Notes: generated by a model from the letters alone, not told the origin. A stretch of 64,000 nt of DNA from an uncultured Luminiphilus sp. (GCA_943787485.1 CALSMP010000003.1:1-64000); one strand, 5' to 3'; numbered from the stretch's first letter, positions 28,067-36,169 are shown. Numbers and translations: made by a program.

Positions 28067-28918
28067 CTATGCGTAATCGGCGTGCGAGTACTCTGCCCTA
28101 TCAACCAAATCGAGGTTATCGTCCACGCTCACCGCGAGCGGTCTGCGCAAAGCGACGGTATCGGGGTCTGTGGGAATCATGAACTCCCATAGCGTGGCTG
28201 GCACAGTCGCACCCGGGGATTTCCGCTTCACCGCGTCCCAGTTCTCGGGCACCGAGACAGTTAACTGGTCGAGCACATCGGCTTCGCTCAAATCCGTGGC
28301 TTTGGTGATAACCGACACCACATCTTCAAGGAACCCTGCTCTGGCGTCCGCAACGGTACTGGCGCGTACCCCTGCCGCGAGCAATGTGTCTTCGCCATCA
28401 TCCACACCAAACCAGCGTGCAATCTCCGCACCGCGCTCAGCCAGCGACGCCTTCATGTCGGCGCACTCCTCATCACTGGCCGCCAGCATCCAACCCTCCA
28501 GACCCAAGCGATGAAAATACAGCTCCTTACCGAAATGCTTCACCATGCCGGATAGCGCCTGGTCCGATCCTCCTAGAAAAGTGGAGAACAAACGCCAAAC
28601 CGCACACTCGGTGAGGAAGGCCGTCATCAAAAAATCACCCCAATTCTGGGGGGGACGCGACAACGCTTCCAAATCATGGAGCGCTTCTGGCTGGCGTCCA
28701 AACTCCAACTGATGCTCGGGTAAATCGAGTCGGTCCTCGAGCAGGCGAAAAATCGCGCGAGTGTGCCCTAGGCTATCTTGGCCCATGCCGGCAAAAGCCG
28801 TGCAATCGGGCAAGCTCCTGCCATTGAGCATTACCTTGATATACCAGTGCCCCAATACCCAGTCGGTATCAGCGATACACAGTAATTCCTGCATCAACGC
28901 TTTATCTGTAGCTGCCAC
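28067..28918 (-). CDS. PaaC-like structural subunit of a phenylacetyl-CoA-epoxidase-type oxygenase
   Basis: This 283-residue, mostly helical ferritin-like protein matches PaaC, the non-catalytic partner that forms a heterodimer with PaaA (LMQELLCIADTDWVLGHWY, GMGQDSLGHTRAIF, FLTECAVWRLFS). It is about 35 residues longer than E. coli PaaC. It lies 27 bases after the zinc-ribbon gene. The cluster lacks a PaaE-type reductase gene, so electrons must come from elsewhere in the genome. Confidence 0.85.
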   Translation of the reverse strand: MAATDKALMQELLCIADTDWVLGHWYIKVMLNGRSLPDCTAFAGMGQDSLGHTRAIFRLLEDRLDLPEHQLEFGRQPEALHDLEALSRPPQNWGDFLMTAFLTECAVWRLFSTFLGGSDQALSGMVKHFGKELYFHRLGLEGWMLAASDEECADMKASLAERGAEIARWFGVDDGEDTLLAAGVRASTVADARAGFLEDVVSVITKATDLSEADVLDQLTVSVPENWDAVKRKSPGATVPATLWEFMIPTDPDTVALRRPLAVSVDDNLDLVDRAEYSHADYA

Positions 28919-28945
28919 GTTTTTCTCCTGGCTTTGGTCCCCGTC

Positions 28946-29170
28946 TCATTGACCGGGGAGTTTGTCTTGCCACTTCATCCAACCGAAGGTGGCTTCACAC
29001 TGATTGCACTGCATGCTCATTTCAGACACAGTACCGCCGAAAGGATTGGATACCCGGGTATCTTCGGATTCGCACCAGGGGCATGGCACAGAGGCATCGT
29101 ATTTTTCGCCGAACAGTTCCCTCAGACTGTTGGAACGCGCAGAGCCATTTTTACTCGCGTCTCGCACCAC
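28946..29170 (-). CDS. Small zinc-ribbon protein equal to the PaaD C-terminal domain
   Basis: This 74-residue protein has four Cys in two C-x2-C pairs (CPWC about residue 30 and CNQC about 55) and an F-G-W-M-K-W end, resembling the C-terminal zinc-ribbon half of PaaD. In most Paa clusters this half is fused to the MIP18-type N-terminal half; here they are separate genes with PaaB between them. It starts with GTG directly after the PaaB-like stop (TGA-GTG), so translation is coupled. Probable role: maturation of the diiron oxygenase. Confidence 0.75.
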   Translation of the reverse strand: MVRDASKNGSARSNSLRELFGEKYDASVPCPWCESEDTRVSNPFGGTVSEMSMQCNQCEATFGWMKWQDKLPGQ

Positions 29171-29416
29171 TCAGGCAATCCCGATCATGTCGTTCACCGA
29201 GATCACAGGCGTCACCTCGGCCCGCGGGCAGATACACATCTCCACCCAGGGCTTTTCGGAGTAAACCATCCGCGCCTGCCCAACTGCGGCCGGCTTATTC
29301 GGTGCGCTGACAGACCCTAGATGAAACAAAGGACCGTCTTGCTCCTCGCGGGCAAATACCTCGAAATAATCCCAATCCATGGTGTTGCGCGCGGTTTTTT
29401 GCTTTACCAATCCCAT
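29171..29416 (-). CDS. PaaB-like oxygenase subunit
   Basis: This 81-residue protein matches PaaB, the small subunit needed for PaaAC assembly and activity (YFEVFAREEQDGP, HLGSVSAPN, ARMVYSEKP). It is close to the usual 90-95 residues and complete. AGGAG precedes the ATG at 29416, 9 bases after the MIP18-domain gene. Gene order is paaA, paaD N-half, paaB, paaD C-half, paaC, which differs from the standard A-B-C-D-E order. Confidence 0.85.
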   Translation of the reverse strand: MGLVKQKTARNTMDWDYFEVFAREEQDGPLFHLGSVSAPNKPAAVGQARMVYSEKPWVEMCICPRAEVTPVISVNDMIGIA

Positions 29417-29425
29417 GCCCTACTC

Positions 29426-29740
29426 CTAAATACAGTAGCCGTGTTCACGGGCAATCAGGCGCGCCTCGGGGACAATGTCATCCCGACTCCACTCGTGCTG
29501 CCATTCAATGCGCACCTTGGTGGAACGAACTCCCTTGAGCCTGCCTACTGAACTCTTTATGTCGTTTTGAATGAGATCCCAAGCCGGGCACCCTACGCAG
29601 GGAAATACCAGCCCTACGTCAACATCGCCTTCTGCCGATACCGTAATCCGGCGCACCATGCCCATATCAGGAAGACTGACGTTCATGTGCGGATCCATCA
29701 CGCCATTGAGCACCTCGGCAACAGCCGCTTCGGTTACCAC
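29426..29740 (-). CDS. MIP18/DUF59-domain protein equal to the PaaD N-terminal domain
   Basis: This 104-residue MIP18-family protein of iron-sulfur or metal-centre assembly type has the conserved DPHMNVSLPDMGMV start and the GCPAWDLI segment with the reactive Cys. It corresponds to the first two-thirds of PaaD. I start it at the GTG at 29740, which overlaps the PaaA-like stop by 7 bases; a longer open frame upstream lies within the PaaA gene. Probably matures the diiron oxygenase together with the separate zinc-ribbon protein at 28946. Confidence 0.8.
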   Translation of the reverse strand: MVTEAAVAEVLNGVMDPHMNVSLPDMGMVRRITVSAEGDVDVGLVFPCVGCPAWDLIQNDIKSSVGRLKGVRSTKVRIEWQHEWSRDDIVPEARLIAREHGYCI

Positions 29741-30690
29741 AGCTGATCTCCCCACTCTTCTCGCTGTAACCGCTCGTAGCACGACGGGCGCATTGGGCCA
29801 CCCGACTTAAAGTTGCCTATAGCGCGATCCCAGCTTGTCTCTTCCCACTCCCAGTCATGACTGGCTGCATCAAAGGTCATCGGATACGGCATATCGGTAA
29901 TGCGGTATTCGCCCGTCTCCTCGTCCTTCTCGGCAGGCACTTTGAGACCTACCCTGTCGGCGAAGTCCGTTGCCGAACGAAGCCACTTATTGCGCATGGT
30001 GTCGTTGCTCCATGCCCGGACTTTGTAGTTCAGCTGATCCGGGTACCCCTTGAGATCATCCGGGCGTCCGTACCAGTGATAACCCCAGGGAAAAATCCAG
30101 CGCACGGCATCATCAACCAGCTTTTTGGTCTCGTCATTTTGGTTGTAATAGAACTCGGTCCACATTGCGCCATGGCGGAAGTGATACGCCTCCTCAAAGT
30201 TGACCTTTTTCAAGGTGCGGCGATACGGGGCAAAGCTGCAGTTCAGTTCAATATCCCAAGTAGTAAATCGGCCAGCGCGATCAAGAAAAGCCTGCGATAC
30301 AACGAACTCAGCATAATTGCGCACCGGAAACTCCATGATCGGCAGCGACCAGTACTTGCGGGGATCCGCCTCAAACGCCACTTTTTGCATATCAAAACCG
30401 AAGCGCTCAAACAACATACCCTGTTGGTGGGCATGCCCCACTTCATCCTGGATGGTGCCGCAAATCGCGACCTTGGCGCCGATATCGGGGGCCACTCTGA
30501 AGGCGGTATAGGCCCATGTCAGCACCGTCACCTCTGACTGCGCCGCGATTTCCAGCGTGCGCTCCAGAATGGCTCGATACCGGGGAGTAAGCTCCTCCAT
30601 GTCCTCTATCAATTCACCCGCATGAATCCGCTCAAGGAGCGCTTGCTCCTGCATATCGTCCATCGTGTGCTCAGCCACTGCCTGTGTCAT
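29734..30690 (-). CDS. PaaA-like diiron oxygenase catalytic subunit
   Basis: This 318-residue ferritin-like protein resembles PaaA, which epoxidises the ring of phenylacetyl-CoA. A complete set of diiron ligands can be read: Glu53 (QSEV), Glu83 and His86 (DEVGH), Glu128 (NYAEFV), and Glu167 with His170 (EEAYH). The 30-residue gap from the first to the second Glu equals that in E. coli PaaA. It is the first gene of the minus-strand run and is preceded by a TTGACA box and a 26-bp inverted repeat. Its partner genes for thioester ring opening (PaaG, PaaZ) are absent nearby, so the substrate may not be phenylacetyl-CoA. Confidence 0.88.
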   Translation of the reverse strand: MTQAVAEHTMDDMQEQALLERIHAGELIEDMEELTPRYRAILERTLEIAAQSEVTVLTWAYTAFRVAPDIGAKVAICGTIQDEVGHAHQQGMLFERFGFDMQKVAFEADPRKYWSLPIMEFPVRNYAEFVVSQAFLDRAGRFTTWDIELNCSFAPYRRTLKKVNFEEAYHFRHGAMWTEFYYNQNDETKKLVDDAVRWIFPWGYHWYGRPDDLKGYPDQLNYKVRAWSNDTMRNKWLRSATDFADRVGLKVPAEKDEETGEYRITDMPYPMTFDAASHDWEWEETSWDRAIGNFKSGGPMRPSCYERLQREEWGDQLW

Positions 30691-30715
30691 GTCTGCTTCC
30701 TTTTGGGCCTCAATT

Positions 30716-30741
30716 AAACATACCTACTATACGGTATGTTT
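30716..30741. promoter_or_regulatory. 26-bp inverted-repeat operator candidate before the Paa-like operon
   Basis: AAACATACC (30716-30724) and GGTATGTTT (30733-30741) are a perfect 9-bp inverted repeat separated by 8 bases, the size of a TetR-type site. On the minus strand a TTGACA hexamer (30760-30755) lies just upstream, so the repeat covers the expected -10/+1 region of the paaA-like gene 25 bases away. Likely bound by the TetR regulator encoded at the end of the same operon (inference). Confidence 0.65.
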
Positions 30742-30792
30742 GTGTCGCTGGATTTGTCAATTTAGGCACTTCAGGGCTGGGAAACCGTTGAA

Positions 30793-32340
30793 TCAGCCCT
30801 GGCTAGAGGATTTCAGGGCCTGTTTGTCGATCTTTCCGAGGTTGGTCAGTGGTAACTGATCGCGAAACTCGAGGGTTTTAGGCGTGAGTAACGGACCAGA
30901 TCGCTCCCTGATCGAGGAAATCAACGCCTCAGCATCCCTGTTGGCTCCATCTGTGAGCACGACAATCGCGTGCACCCGCTCCCCCCAGCGCGAGTCGGGC
31001 ACCCCGACTACGGCAACCCCCTCTACCTCAGCTTGTTGCAGAATCGCCTGCTCAACATCACGGGAATAGATATTAAACCCGCCACTGATGATCATGTCTT
31101 TCAGACGATCGACAATGTAGACAAAGCCCTCATTATCCATCCGGCCGACGTCACCCGTGTGTAGCCAACCATTACGTAACGTGTCTGCGGTCGCCTCTGG
31201 CCGCCCCCAGTATTGACTCATCACGCAGGGTCCTTTTATGCAGATCTCACCAACCTCACCCGTATCAACTGGTTCGCCAGTCGGATCGAGCACAGCAATT
31301 GTCATACCGGGTGTGGCGCGCCCCGCGCTCTCTAAGCGCCGCACCACCGCGGGGTCATGATCAAGCCGGGTCATACTCGAAATATGAATACATTCAGTCT
31401 GCCCATAGCACTGATAGAGAACGGGTCCGAACACATGCAGCGCCTCTCTCAATCTCTCGGGAGCGATTGGCGCTGAGGCGTAAATAATGTGCTCCAGATT
31501 ACTTAGGTCCCTTCGTTCAACATCGGGATGATCTAGCAAAGCGTAGATCATACTCGGCACCAGAAAAAGCGTATTGACCCCTCGGCGCTCAATACAGTCG
31601 AAAACCGCGCTGGGTGAGAAAGACGGCATCAAGGACACCGTGCCACCCAAGCGAAGCACCGGCAGCACCAAAAATCCGGCCGCGTGGCTGATCGGCGAGC
31701 ACGCCAGGAAATGAGGGTCTCGGGGAAATTCCCACGCCTTGATCGAGATCTCCGCCGTCGCCGCCATACTCGCCTGAGTGTGTACAACACCTTTGGGTTC
31801 TCCCGTAGTGCCCCCGGTGTAGGTGACCCAGGCAATGTCAGCGCCTTTGGGTTCGTATTGAGGTGCCGAGCTGCCTTCGAGCAGATCACTCAAATGCCGA
31901 CCGTATTCGGCACTGGAAAGCGTCAGCACTTCGAGGCGCCCAAATACCTTAGCCAACTTCGCGCCATGCTCATAAAAAGCTTGGGAGTCGATGACCAGTG
32001 CTTTCGCTTGCGCATCTAAGACGATATGGGATTGCTGCTCGAGTGAACCCAGTGGATGCAACGGGGTATACCGAATGCCACCGCGCAAACACGCCGCCAT
32101 CACTGCAAACGCATCCAGACGATTGCTCGCCAACTGCGCGAGACCGTCACCGGGTTGCAAACCGAGGTCAGCTAAGAGACCGGCAATACGGTTGACGAGC
32201 CTAAGTAGTTCGTTTCCTGATACGGATCGACCATCTACATCTGAGGCCGCGATGGCATCCCCCACCGACGATAAGGCCTCAGTCAGTAGTTGGGTATAGG
32301 TATCGACGGCCACGTGGATTCCAATCTGATTGGGAGTCAC
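30793..32340 (-). CDS. Acyl-CoA synthetase (AMP-forming)
   Basis: This 515-residue ligase activates a carboxylic acid to its CoA thioester with ATP. All core motifs are present: VTYTGGTTGEPKG (about 170), the YGQTECIH adenylate motif (about 315), the GWLHTGD motif (about 395) and the C-terminal catalytic Lys in NLGKIDKQ. The C-terminal domain is complete, unlike the ligase at 4896. The GTG at 32340 is the longest start; a GTG nine codons later with GGA before it is also possible. Located just upstream of the Paa-like operon on the same strand, it may supply its acyl-CoA substrate. Confidence 0.88.
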   Translation of the reverse strand: MTPNQIGIHVAVDTYTQLLTEALSSVGDAIAASDVDGRSVSGNELLRLVNRIAGLLADLGLQPGDGLAQLASNRLDAFAVMAACLRGGIRYTPLHPLGSLEQQSHIVLDAQAKALVIDSQAFYEHGAKLAKVFGRLEVLTLSSAEYGRHLSDLLEGSSAPQYEPKGADIAWVTYTGGTTGEPKGVVHTQASMAATAEISIKAWEFPRDPHFLACSPISHAAGFLVLPVLRLGGTVSLMPSFSPSAVFDCIERRGVNTLFLVPSMIYALLDHPDVERRDLSNLEHIIYASAPIAPERLREALHVFGPVLYQCYGQTECIHISSMTRLDHDPAVVRRLESAGRATPGMTIAVLDPTGEPVDTGEVGEICIKGPCVMSQYWGRPEATADTLRNGWLHTGDVGRMDNEGFVYIVDRLKDMIISGGFNIYSRDVEQAILQQAEVEGVAVVGVPDSRWGERVHAIVVLTDGANRDAEALISSIRERSGPLLTPKTLEFRDQLPLTNLGKIDKQALKSSSQG

Positions 32341-32397
32341 ACAGCATAAAAATCAATGACGAATGCCGTCATGTCAAAACCGGCAAGATTGGTGTGC

Positions 32398-33438
32398 CTA
32401 TGTGTCTGCTTGCTCGTCCCGCGAAATGGCGAGCTCTCTAAAACCAATGGGGGAATGCCCCGTCCATTTCTTGAATGCGCGGGAGAAGTTAGCGGTATCT
32501 GAAAATCCGGTTAGGTAGGCAATTTCGTTGACGGGCAGCCCCTTCAGCAGATAATCCTCGGCAAGCAGCCTCCGTGTATCGTCCAATACCTCGCGGTAGG
32601 TAGTACCCGCCTCTTCGAGTCGGTTGTAAAGCGTCCGCGTGCTTACACACAGTACCTTCGCCACGGCATCCTTACCAGACACGCCCGTGGGTAAGAGCCT
32701 GACCAGTTCGTTGCGAACTCTGGCTGGAAAGTCAGCTTTCTCCAACTTCGTAATGTACTGTTCTGTGAGCTGCTCGTAAGAACGGGCCAAGTCGGGGTCG
32801 GCGCTCACCAATGGAAACTCAAGCAATTGTTTGTCAAAAACTAGTGACGTTGTGGGGGCCTCGAATTGAACCTCGCAACCAAAAAAAGAAGCGTATTGGT
32901 CCGCATTATCCTCCGGGAAGGGCCGAGCGAGGAAAATCCGGAGGGGCGCAAACGCATTCTGGGTGGCAACACGAAGGATCGTGACGAAAATGGCGGCGAT
33001 GCCATCTTCACGAACCGATGGGAATGGCTCGGGGTTGTTGGCTGTCCAAGTAAGACAACATAACTCAGAATTTCCTGAATCGCGCTCAAGAGACATCACA
33101 TCATTGGTGGTGACCACCGAGTAATAACGCACCATCTTCTCGATGTAATCACCCAGCGTAGCACTGCAGTAAGCGGCCACCCCCAGCGAGTAGAAAGTGG
33201 TTGGATGGATAAACTTCGCAAGATGTAAACCAAATACCCTATCGATGGGCTGTTCCTCAATCGCAGTTAACAGACCCCTAAACGCGCTATCGGAAATACG
33301 GTTGTAGGGGTCCATCAGGGGGCCAATTTCGATGCCTGCATCCGCAAACAGAGGCTCTGGAGCGATCCCCAGATCCTCCAGCGTTTGCCAGATCACAACA
33401 CCGAGTGGCCCGATTGTGGAAAATGTCTGCGATATCAT
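32398..33438 (-). CDS. AraC-family transcriptional regulator
   Basis: This regulator has an arabinose-binding-type sensor domain (LEDLGIAPEPLFADAGI, HPTTFYSLGVAAYCS) and a C-terminal AraC domain (VNEIAYLTGFSDTANFSRAF). It is closely similar in layout to the AraC protein at 24386. The ATG at 33438 is preferred; a TTG 13 codons upstream would lengthen it to 359 residues. It is followed at 58 bases by the acyl-CoA ligase on the same strand and is divergent from the MaoC/2-hydroxyacid oxidase pair, either of which it may control. Confidence 0.88.
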   Translation of the reverse strand: MISQTFSTIGPLGVVIWQTLEDLGIAPEPLFADAGIEIGPLMDPYNRISDSAFRGLLTAIEEQPIDRVFGLHLAKFIHPTTFYSLGVAAYCSATLGDYIEKMVRYYSVVTTNDVMSLERDSGNSELCCLTWTANNPEPFPSVREDGIAAIFVTILRVATQNAFAPLRIFLARPFPEDNADQYASFFGCEVQFEAPTTSLVFDKQLLEFPLVSADPDLARSYEQLTEQYITKLEKADFPARVRNELVRLLPTGVSGKDAVAKVLCVSTRTLYNRLEEAGTTYREVLDDTRRLLAEDYLLKGLPVNEIAYLTGFSDTANFSRAFKKWTGHSPIGFRELAISRDEQADT

Positions 33439-33658
33439 AGTTGGCGGAATCAATCCCAACGTGAAAAACCGACTCAATCATCCGCTTTTTCTGTTTTGAA
33501 GCAAACTACACGCCGCGGCCACAGCTAAAAGGCGCAAAATCACCAAGAAAAACGACAACCGAAATGCATGCAAAGACAGGTGATGAAGCCCGCAGTGCCT
33601 GTTACGCTCTCTCGCACCGCTGATAACTACCAGCCCCACTTGAGAACCTGCACAACCC

Positions 33659-34120
33659 GTGAAAACCAGACTGCACACTCAGGCAGAATTCCAGGCACGT
33701 ATCGGCAAGGTCTTATTTGAATCCGCGCCACGCATCCTGACTAAGAACCAAATTCAGGACTACTGCCGTAGCCTGAATCAGCTCGACTGGTTTCACTTTG
33801 ACGAAGCACGAAGTAAAGCGGAGGGCTATAGCGGCATCATCGCCCCTGGGTCACTTACCTTTGCCCTTGTGCATACCACTTTCTTCGAGCACGTCGAATT
33901 AGTCGACCTTAAAGCCCTTTTCGTGGGGAGCGATCGGTTTCGGGTGCACCGGCCGGTAAGCGCGGATGAGGCAATTTCGCTCGCCATGAGTATTGCAACC
34001 GTGGAGGCTCGCTCCGAAGGATTTCGCGTTCAATATGACTTCCGATGGCATAGCAAAAATCACGAGGACACCATCTCAGAGGGCACCTTTTTGGTCAGAT
34101 ACTGGCCGCTTCCTACCTGA
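33659..34120 (+). CDS. MaoC-like hot-dog dehydratase domain protein
   Basis: This 153-residue single hot-dog protein of the NodN/MaoC type has the pattern LDWFHFDEARSKAEGY followed by IIAPGSLTFALV, equivalent to the hydratase-2 motif that normally carries Asp and His (here a modified D-W-F-H-F-D). It could hydrate a trans-enoyl-CoA. The start is a GTG with no clear ribosome site, so the exact N-terminus is uncertain. The FMN oxidase gene follows on the same strand after 79 bases. Confidence 0.7.
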   Translation: MKTRLHTQAEFQARIGKVLFESAPRILTKNQIQDYCRSLNQLDWFHFDEARSKAEGYSGIIAPGSLTFALVHTTFFEHVELVDLKALFVGSDRFRVHRPVSADEAISLAMSIATVEARSEGFRVQYDFRWHSKNHEDTISEGTFLVRYWPLPT

Positions 34121-34199
34121 GGGCGCCCAGTGACAAGGCGCAATTGGATACTTGCCATGGGACAAAGACATGGAGCTTTTGTGAGGCTGAAACGACAAG

Positions 34200-35381
34200 A
34201 TGGTTAACGTAAAACGCTGCTTCAACATATCAGAGCTCAGGAAAGCTGCCAAAAAGCGACTGCCATCACCCATCTTCCACTACATAGACGGCGGCGCCGA
34301 TGACGAATGGACGCTTCGCCGCAACACTGACGCCTTTGAGCAATGGGAAGTTGTGCCCTCAATGCTGACGGGCGTGACAGACGTCGATTTGAGCACGCAA
34401 CTGTTTGGTCAAGATCTGGCGTTGCCCTTCATCATCTCGCCCACCGGGATGTCCAGACTCTTCCATCATCACAAGGAACTTGGCGTCGCGCGGGCGGCGA
34501 GCAAAGCCAACACCTACTACGGCCTCTCCAGCATGGGCTCCAGCACGATCGAGGACGTGGCCGCGGCGGCGCCCGGACCAAAATTTTTCCAAATCTACAT
34601 TTTTAGGGATCGCGGACTAACCCGGCGTTTCGTCGAACGTTGCATCGAGGCCAAATATGATGCGCTCTGCGTCACTGTTGATACTGCCGTTGCCGGCAAC
34701 CGAGAGCGGGATATTGTCACGGGGATGACCATTCCCCCTTCTCTCACAACGAGGTCCCTACTCAACTTTGCTGGAAAATGGTCATGGCTCGCGGGATTGA
34801 GACACAATCAGGATTTTACGCTGGCAAACCTCGATGAAAATATTGATCCACTCAAGTCCGGTGCTTTAAGCATTTTTGAGTACGTGAATCAACAGTTTGA
34901 CCCCTCCATCAGTTGGGCTGACATCGGGTGGCTGCGTGAGCACTGGGAAGGGCCGCTTATTATTAAGGGCATTCTTTCTCCTGAGGATGCTAGGCAAGCA
35001 AAGGCACTGGGAGCTACCGCTATCATGATCAGCAACCACGGAGGAAGACAACTCGACTCAGCGCCTGCCCCTATCGACTGTATTCCGGGGATACGAGATG
35101 CGATCGGAACCGACCTCGAGCTAGTCGTGGATGGTGGAATTCGTCGCGGCAGCCATATCGTGAAGGCGCTCGCATTGGGTGCATCCGCTTGCTCTATTGG
35201 TCGGCCCTATCTCTATGGCCTAGCTGCTGGGGGCGAGCCCGGGGTGACGCAGGCGATCTCAATATTAGAAGCGGAAACACGACGATTCATGCTACTAGCC
35301 GGTTTCGACTCGGTCGAATCACTTAGGAGCAACGCTGCCATTCGACGGGTTGGTTTTGTTAACAAGCTGTCCGATGCGTAG
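34200..35381 (+). CDS. FMN-dependent alpha-hydroxyacid oxidase/dehydrogenase (LldD type)
   Basis: This 393-residue TIM-barrel flavoprotein oxidises an L-2-hydroxyacid to the 2-oxoacid. It has the FMN site FIISPTGMSRLF, the catalytic His and Arg in SNHGGRQLDSAPAP, and the GIRRGSHIVKALALGA phosphate-binding segment. The family includes L-lactate, mandelate and glycolate enzymes; nothing here fixes the substrate. Given the aminotransferase and indolepyruvate oxidoreductase elsewhere in the window, an aryl-2-hydroxyacid is one possibility (inference). Copy 2 of the structured repeat starts 46 bases after the stop. Confidence 0.9.
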   Translation: MVNVKRCFNISELRKAAKKRLPSPIFHYIDGGADDEWTLRRNTDAFEQWEVVPSMLTGVTDVDLSTQLFGQDLALPFIISPTGMSRLFHHHKELGVARAASKANTYYGLSSMGSSTIEDVAAAAPGPKFFQIYIFRDRGLTRRFVERCIEAKYDALCVTVDTAVAGNRERDIVTGMTIPPSLTTRSLLNFAGKWSWLAGLRHNQDFTLANLDENIDPLKSGALSIFEYVNQQFDPSISWADIGWLREHWEGPLIIKGILSPEDARQAKALGATAIMISNHGGRQLDSAPAPIDCIPGIRDAIGTDLELVVDGGIRRGSHIVKALALGASACSIGRPYLYGLAAGGEPGVTQAISILEAETRRFMLLAGFDSVESLRSNAAIRRVGFVNKLSDA

Positions 35382-35426
35382 GGCGATCACGGTTGCCTTC
35401 TGTACCAGCATACCACTAAAGTTGGA

Positions 35427-35671
35427 GCGTCCACGCGTGTCTTGGTGCGGCCAATCGGCCTTGACATGGTAGAGGTCGGCGGTTCGACAAACGCGACCAA
35501 AGGAGCGTTTGGTCCACCGTAGCAACGCGGAGGTGCCCGCAGGGTTCAATCGCCAGAGGCAATGGCGATTGAAGACCATCCGCCTGATCCTGCCAAATTT
35601 TCAAACCTCTGTTTTTATTTAACTTTATTTTTTCAAAAATAGCGAGTCTTGACCTGTTGCTGGGCGTGGAA
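35427..35671 (+). repeat. 244-bp structured intergenic element, copy 2
   Basis: This second copy aligns base for base with that at 3674, with only a few substitutions over the first 180 bases. It sits in the same context, shortly after the stop of a plus-strand gene. The outer inverted repeat is kept in part (TCCACGC at 35430-35436 with GCGTGGA at 35664-35670). The internal hairpins GGCC-AATC-GGCC and AATCGCCA/TGGCGATT are unchanged. The T-rich tail diverges more than the core, which suggests that the core is under constraint or that the copies are recent. Confidence 0.7.
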
Positions 35672-35677
35672 ACTACC

Positions 35678-35695
35678 TGATCACGGCAGTGATCA
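35678..35695. promoter_or_regulatory. 18-bp palindrome TGATCAC-GGCA-GTGATCA
   Basis: TGATCAC at 35678-35684 and GTGATCA at 35689-35695 are perfect inverted halves around GGCA. The site lies between the end of the structured repeat and the small-protein genes. It could be an operator or a short hairpin. No regulator can be named. Confidence 0.4.
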
Positions 35696-35889
35696 GCGAC
35701 TTACTCTTCGTGCGTCGTGTGTTGGGGCTGTGTTTGACTGTTGCGGGTGGTTAAATCGACGTTTGGTGCTACACTCTTTGCAACCCCTTTCTGTCTGACT
35801 CTCTACGTGCGGATGGCCATCATCACCATAGGAGTCAACGCTATCACTGTATCGCTTCAAGATTTTGTCGACTTGGTAGAGCCTCAGAA

Positions 35890-36015
35890 ATGAGAAAGGC
35901 CAATTACTCTTTTGAAAAAAGGCAACGCGAAATAGCCAAGCAAAAAAAACGAGAAGCTAAGCGCTTAAGAAAAACTGAAAAGGCTGACCAAAGTGATAAA
36001 GAAGAAAACCCCTAA
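35890..36015 (+). CDS. Small basic protein, 41 residues
   Basis: ATG at 35890 opens a 41-codon frame that encodes a Lys/Arg/Glu-rich peptide starting MRKANYSFEKRQREIAKQ. The pattern (N-Y-S-F-E-K-R-Q-R-E then alternating basic and acidic residues) resembles a short conserved hypothetical protein that I recall from other gammaproteobacteria, so it is probably real despite its size. It is likely a single charged helix; no function is known. The second small gene overlaps its 3' end by 23 bases in another frame. Confidence 0.6.
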   Translation: MRKANYSFEKRQREIAKQKKREAKRLRKTEKADQSDKEENP

Positions 36016-36169
36016 AATTTCGTCGGAAGCGCAGCGTGATGCGATAGCTGAGGAAGTTGCAACGTTTTTGAAGGCTGGTAACGAAATCAGCCACGTACCA
36101 TCTGGTGTATCGGGTCTAGACCCAATGGGCCGTGGCAAGCCCACAACACATGGGCAACACAAAAAATAG
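35993..36169 (+). CDS. Small hypothetical protein, 58 residues
   Basis: The GTG at 35993 opens a frame of 58 residues whose start overlaps the end of the previous small gene. It has an amphipathic middle (QRDAIAEEVATFLKAGNEI) and a basic Gly/Pro/His tail (MGRGKPTTHGQHKK). A stop codon lies 9 codons upstream in frame and no ATG is available, so the start is GTG or a nearby CTG. The protein-like composition and the overlap with the conserved-looking 41-residue gene support it. Function unknown. Confidence 0.5.
   Translation: MIKKKTPKISSEAQRDAIAEEVATFLKAGNEISHVPSGVSGLDPMGRGKPTTHGQHKK

Noticed and set aside
30243..30537. Plus-strand open frames within the PaaA-like gene
   Set aside because: They are antisense shadows of a well-conserved coding region.
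35319..35604. Open frames on the minus strand across the repeat
   Set aside because: They exist only because the repeat has few stops; no ribosome site or protein-like pattern, and the lldD stop region overlaps.
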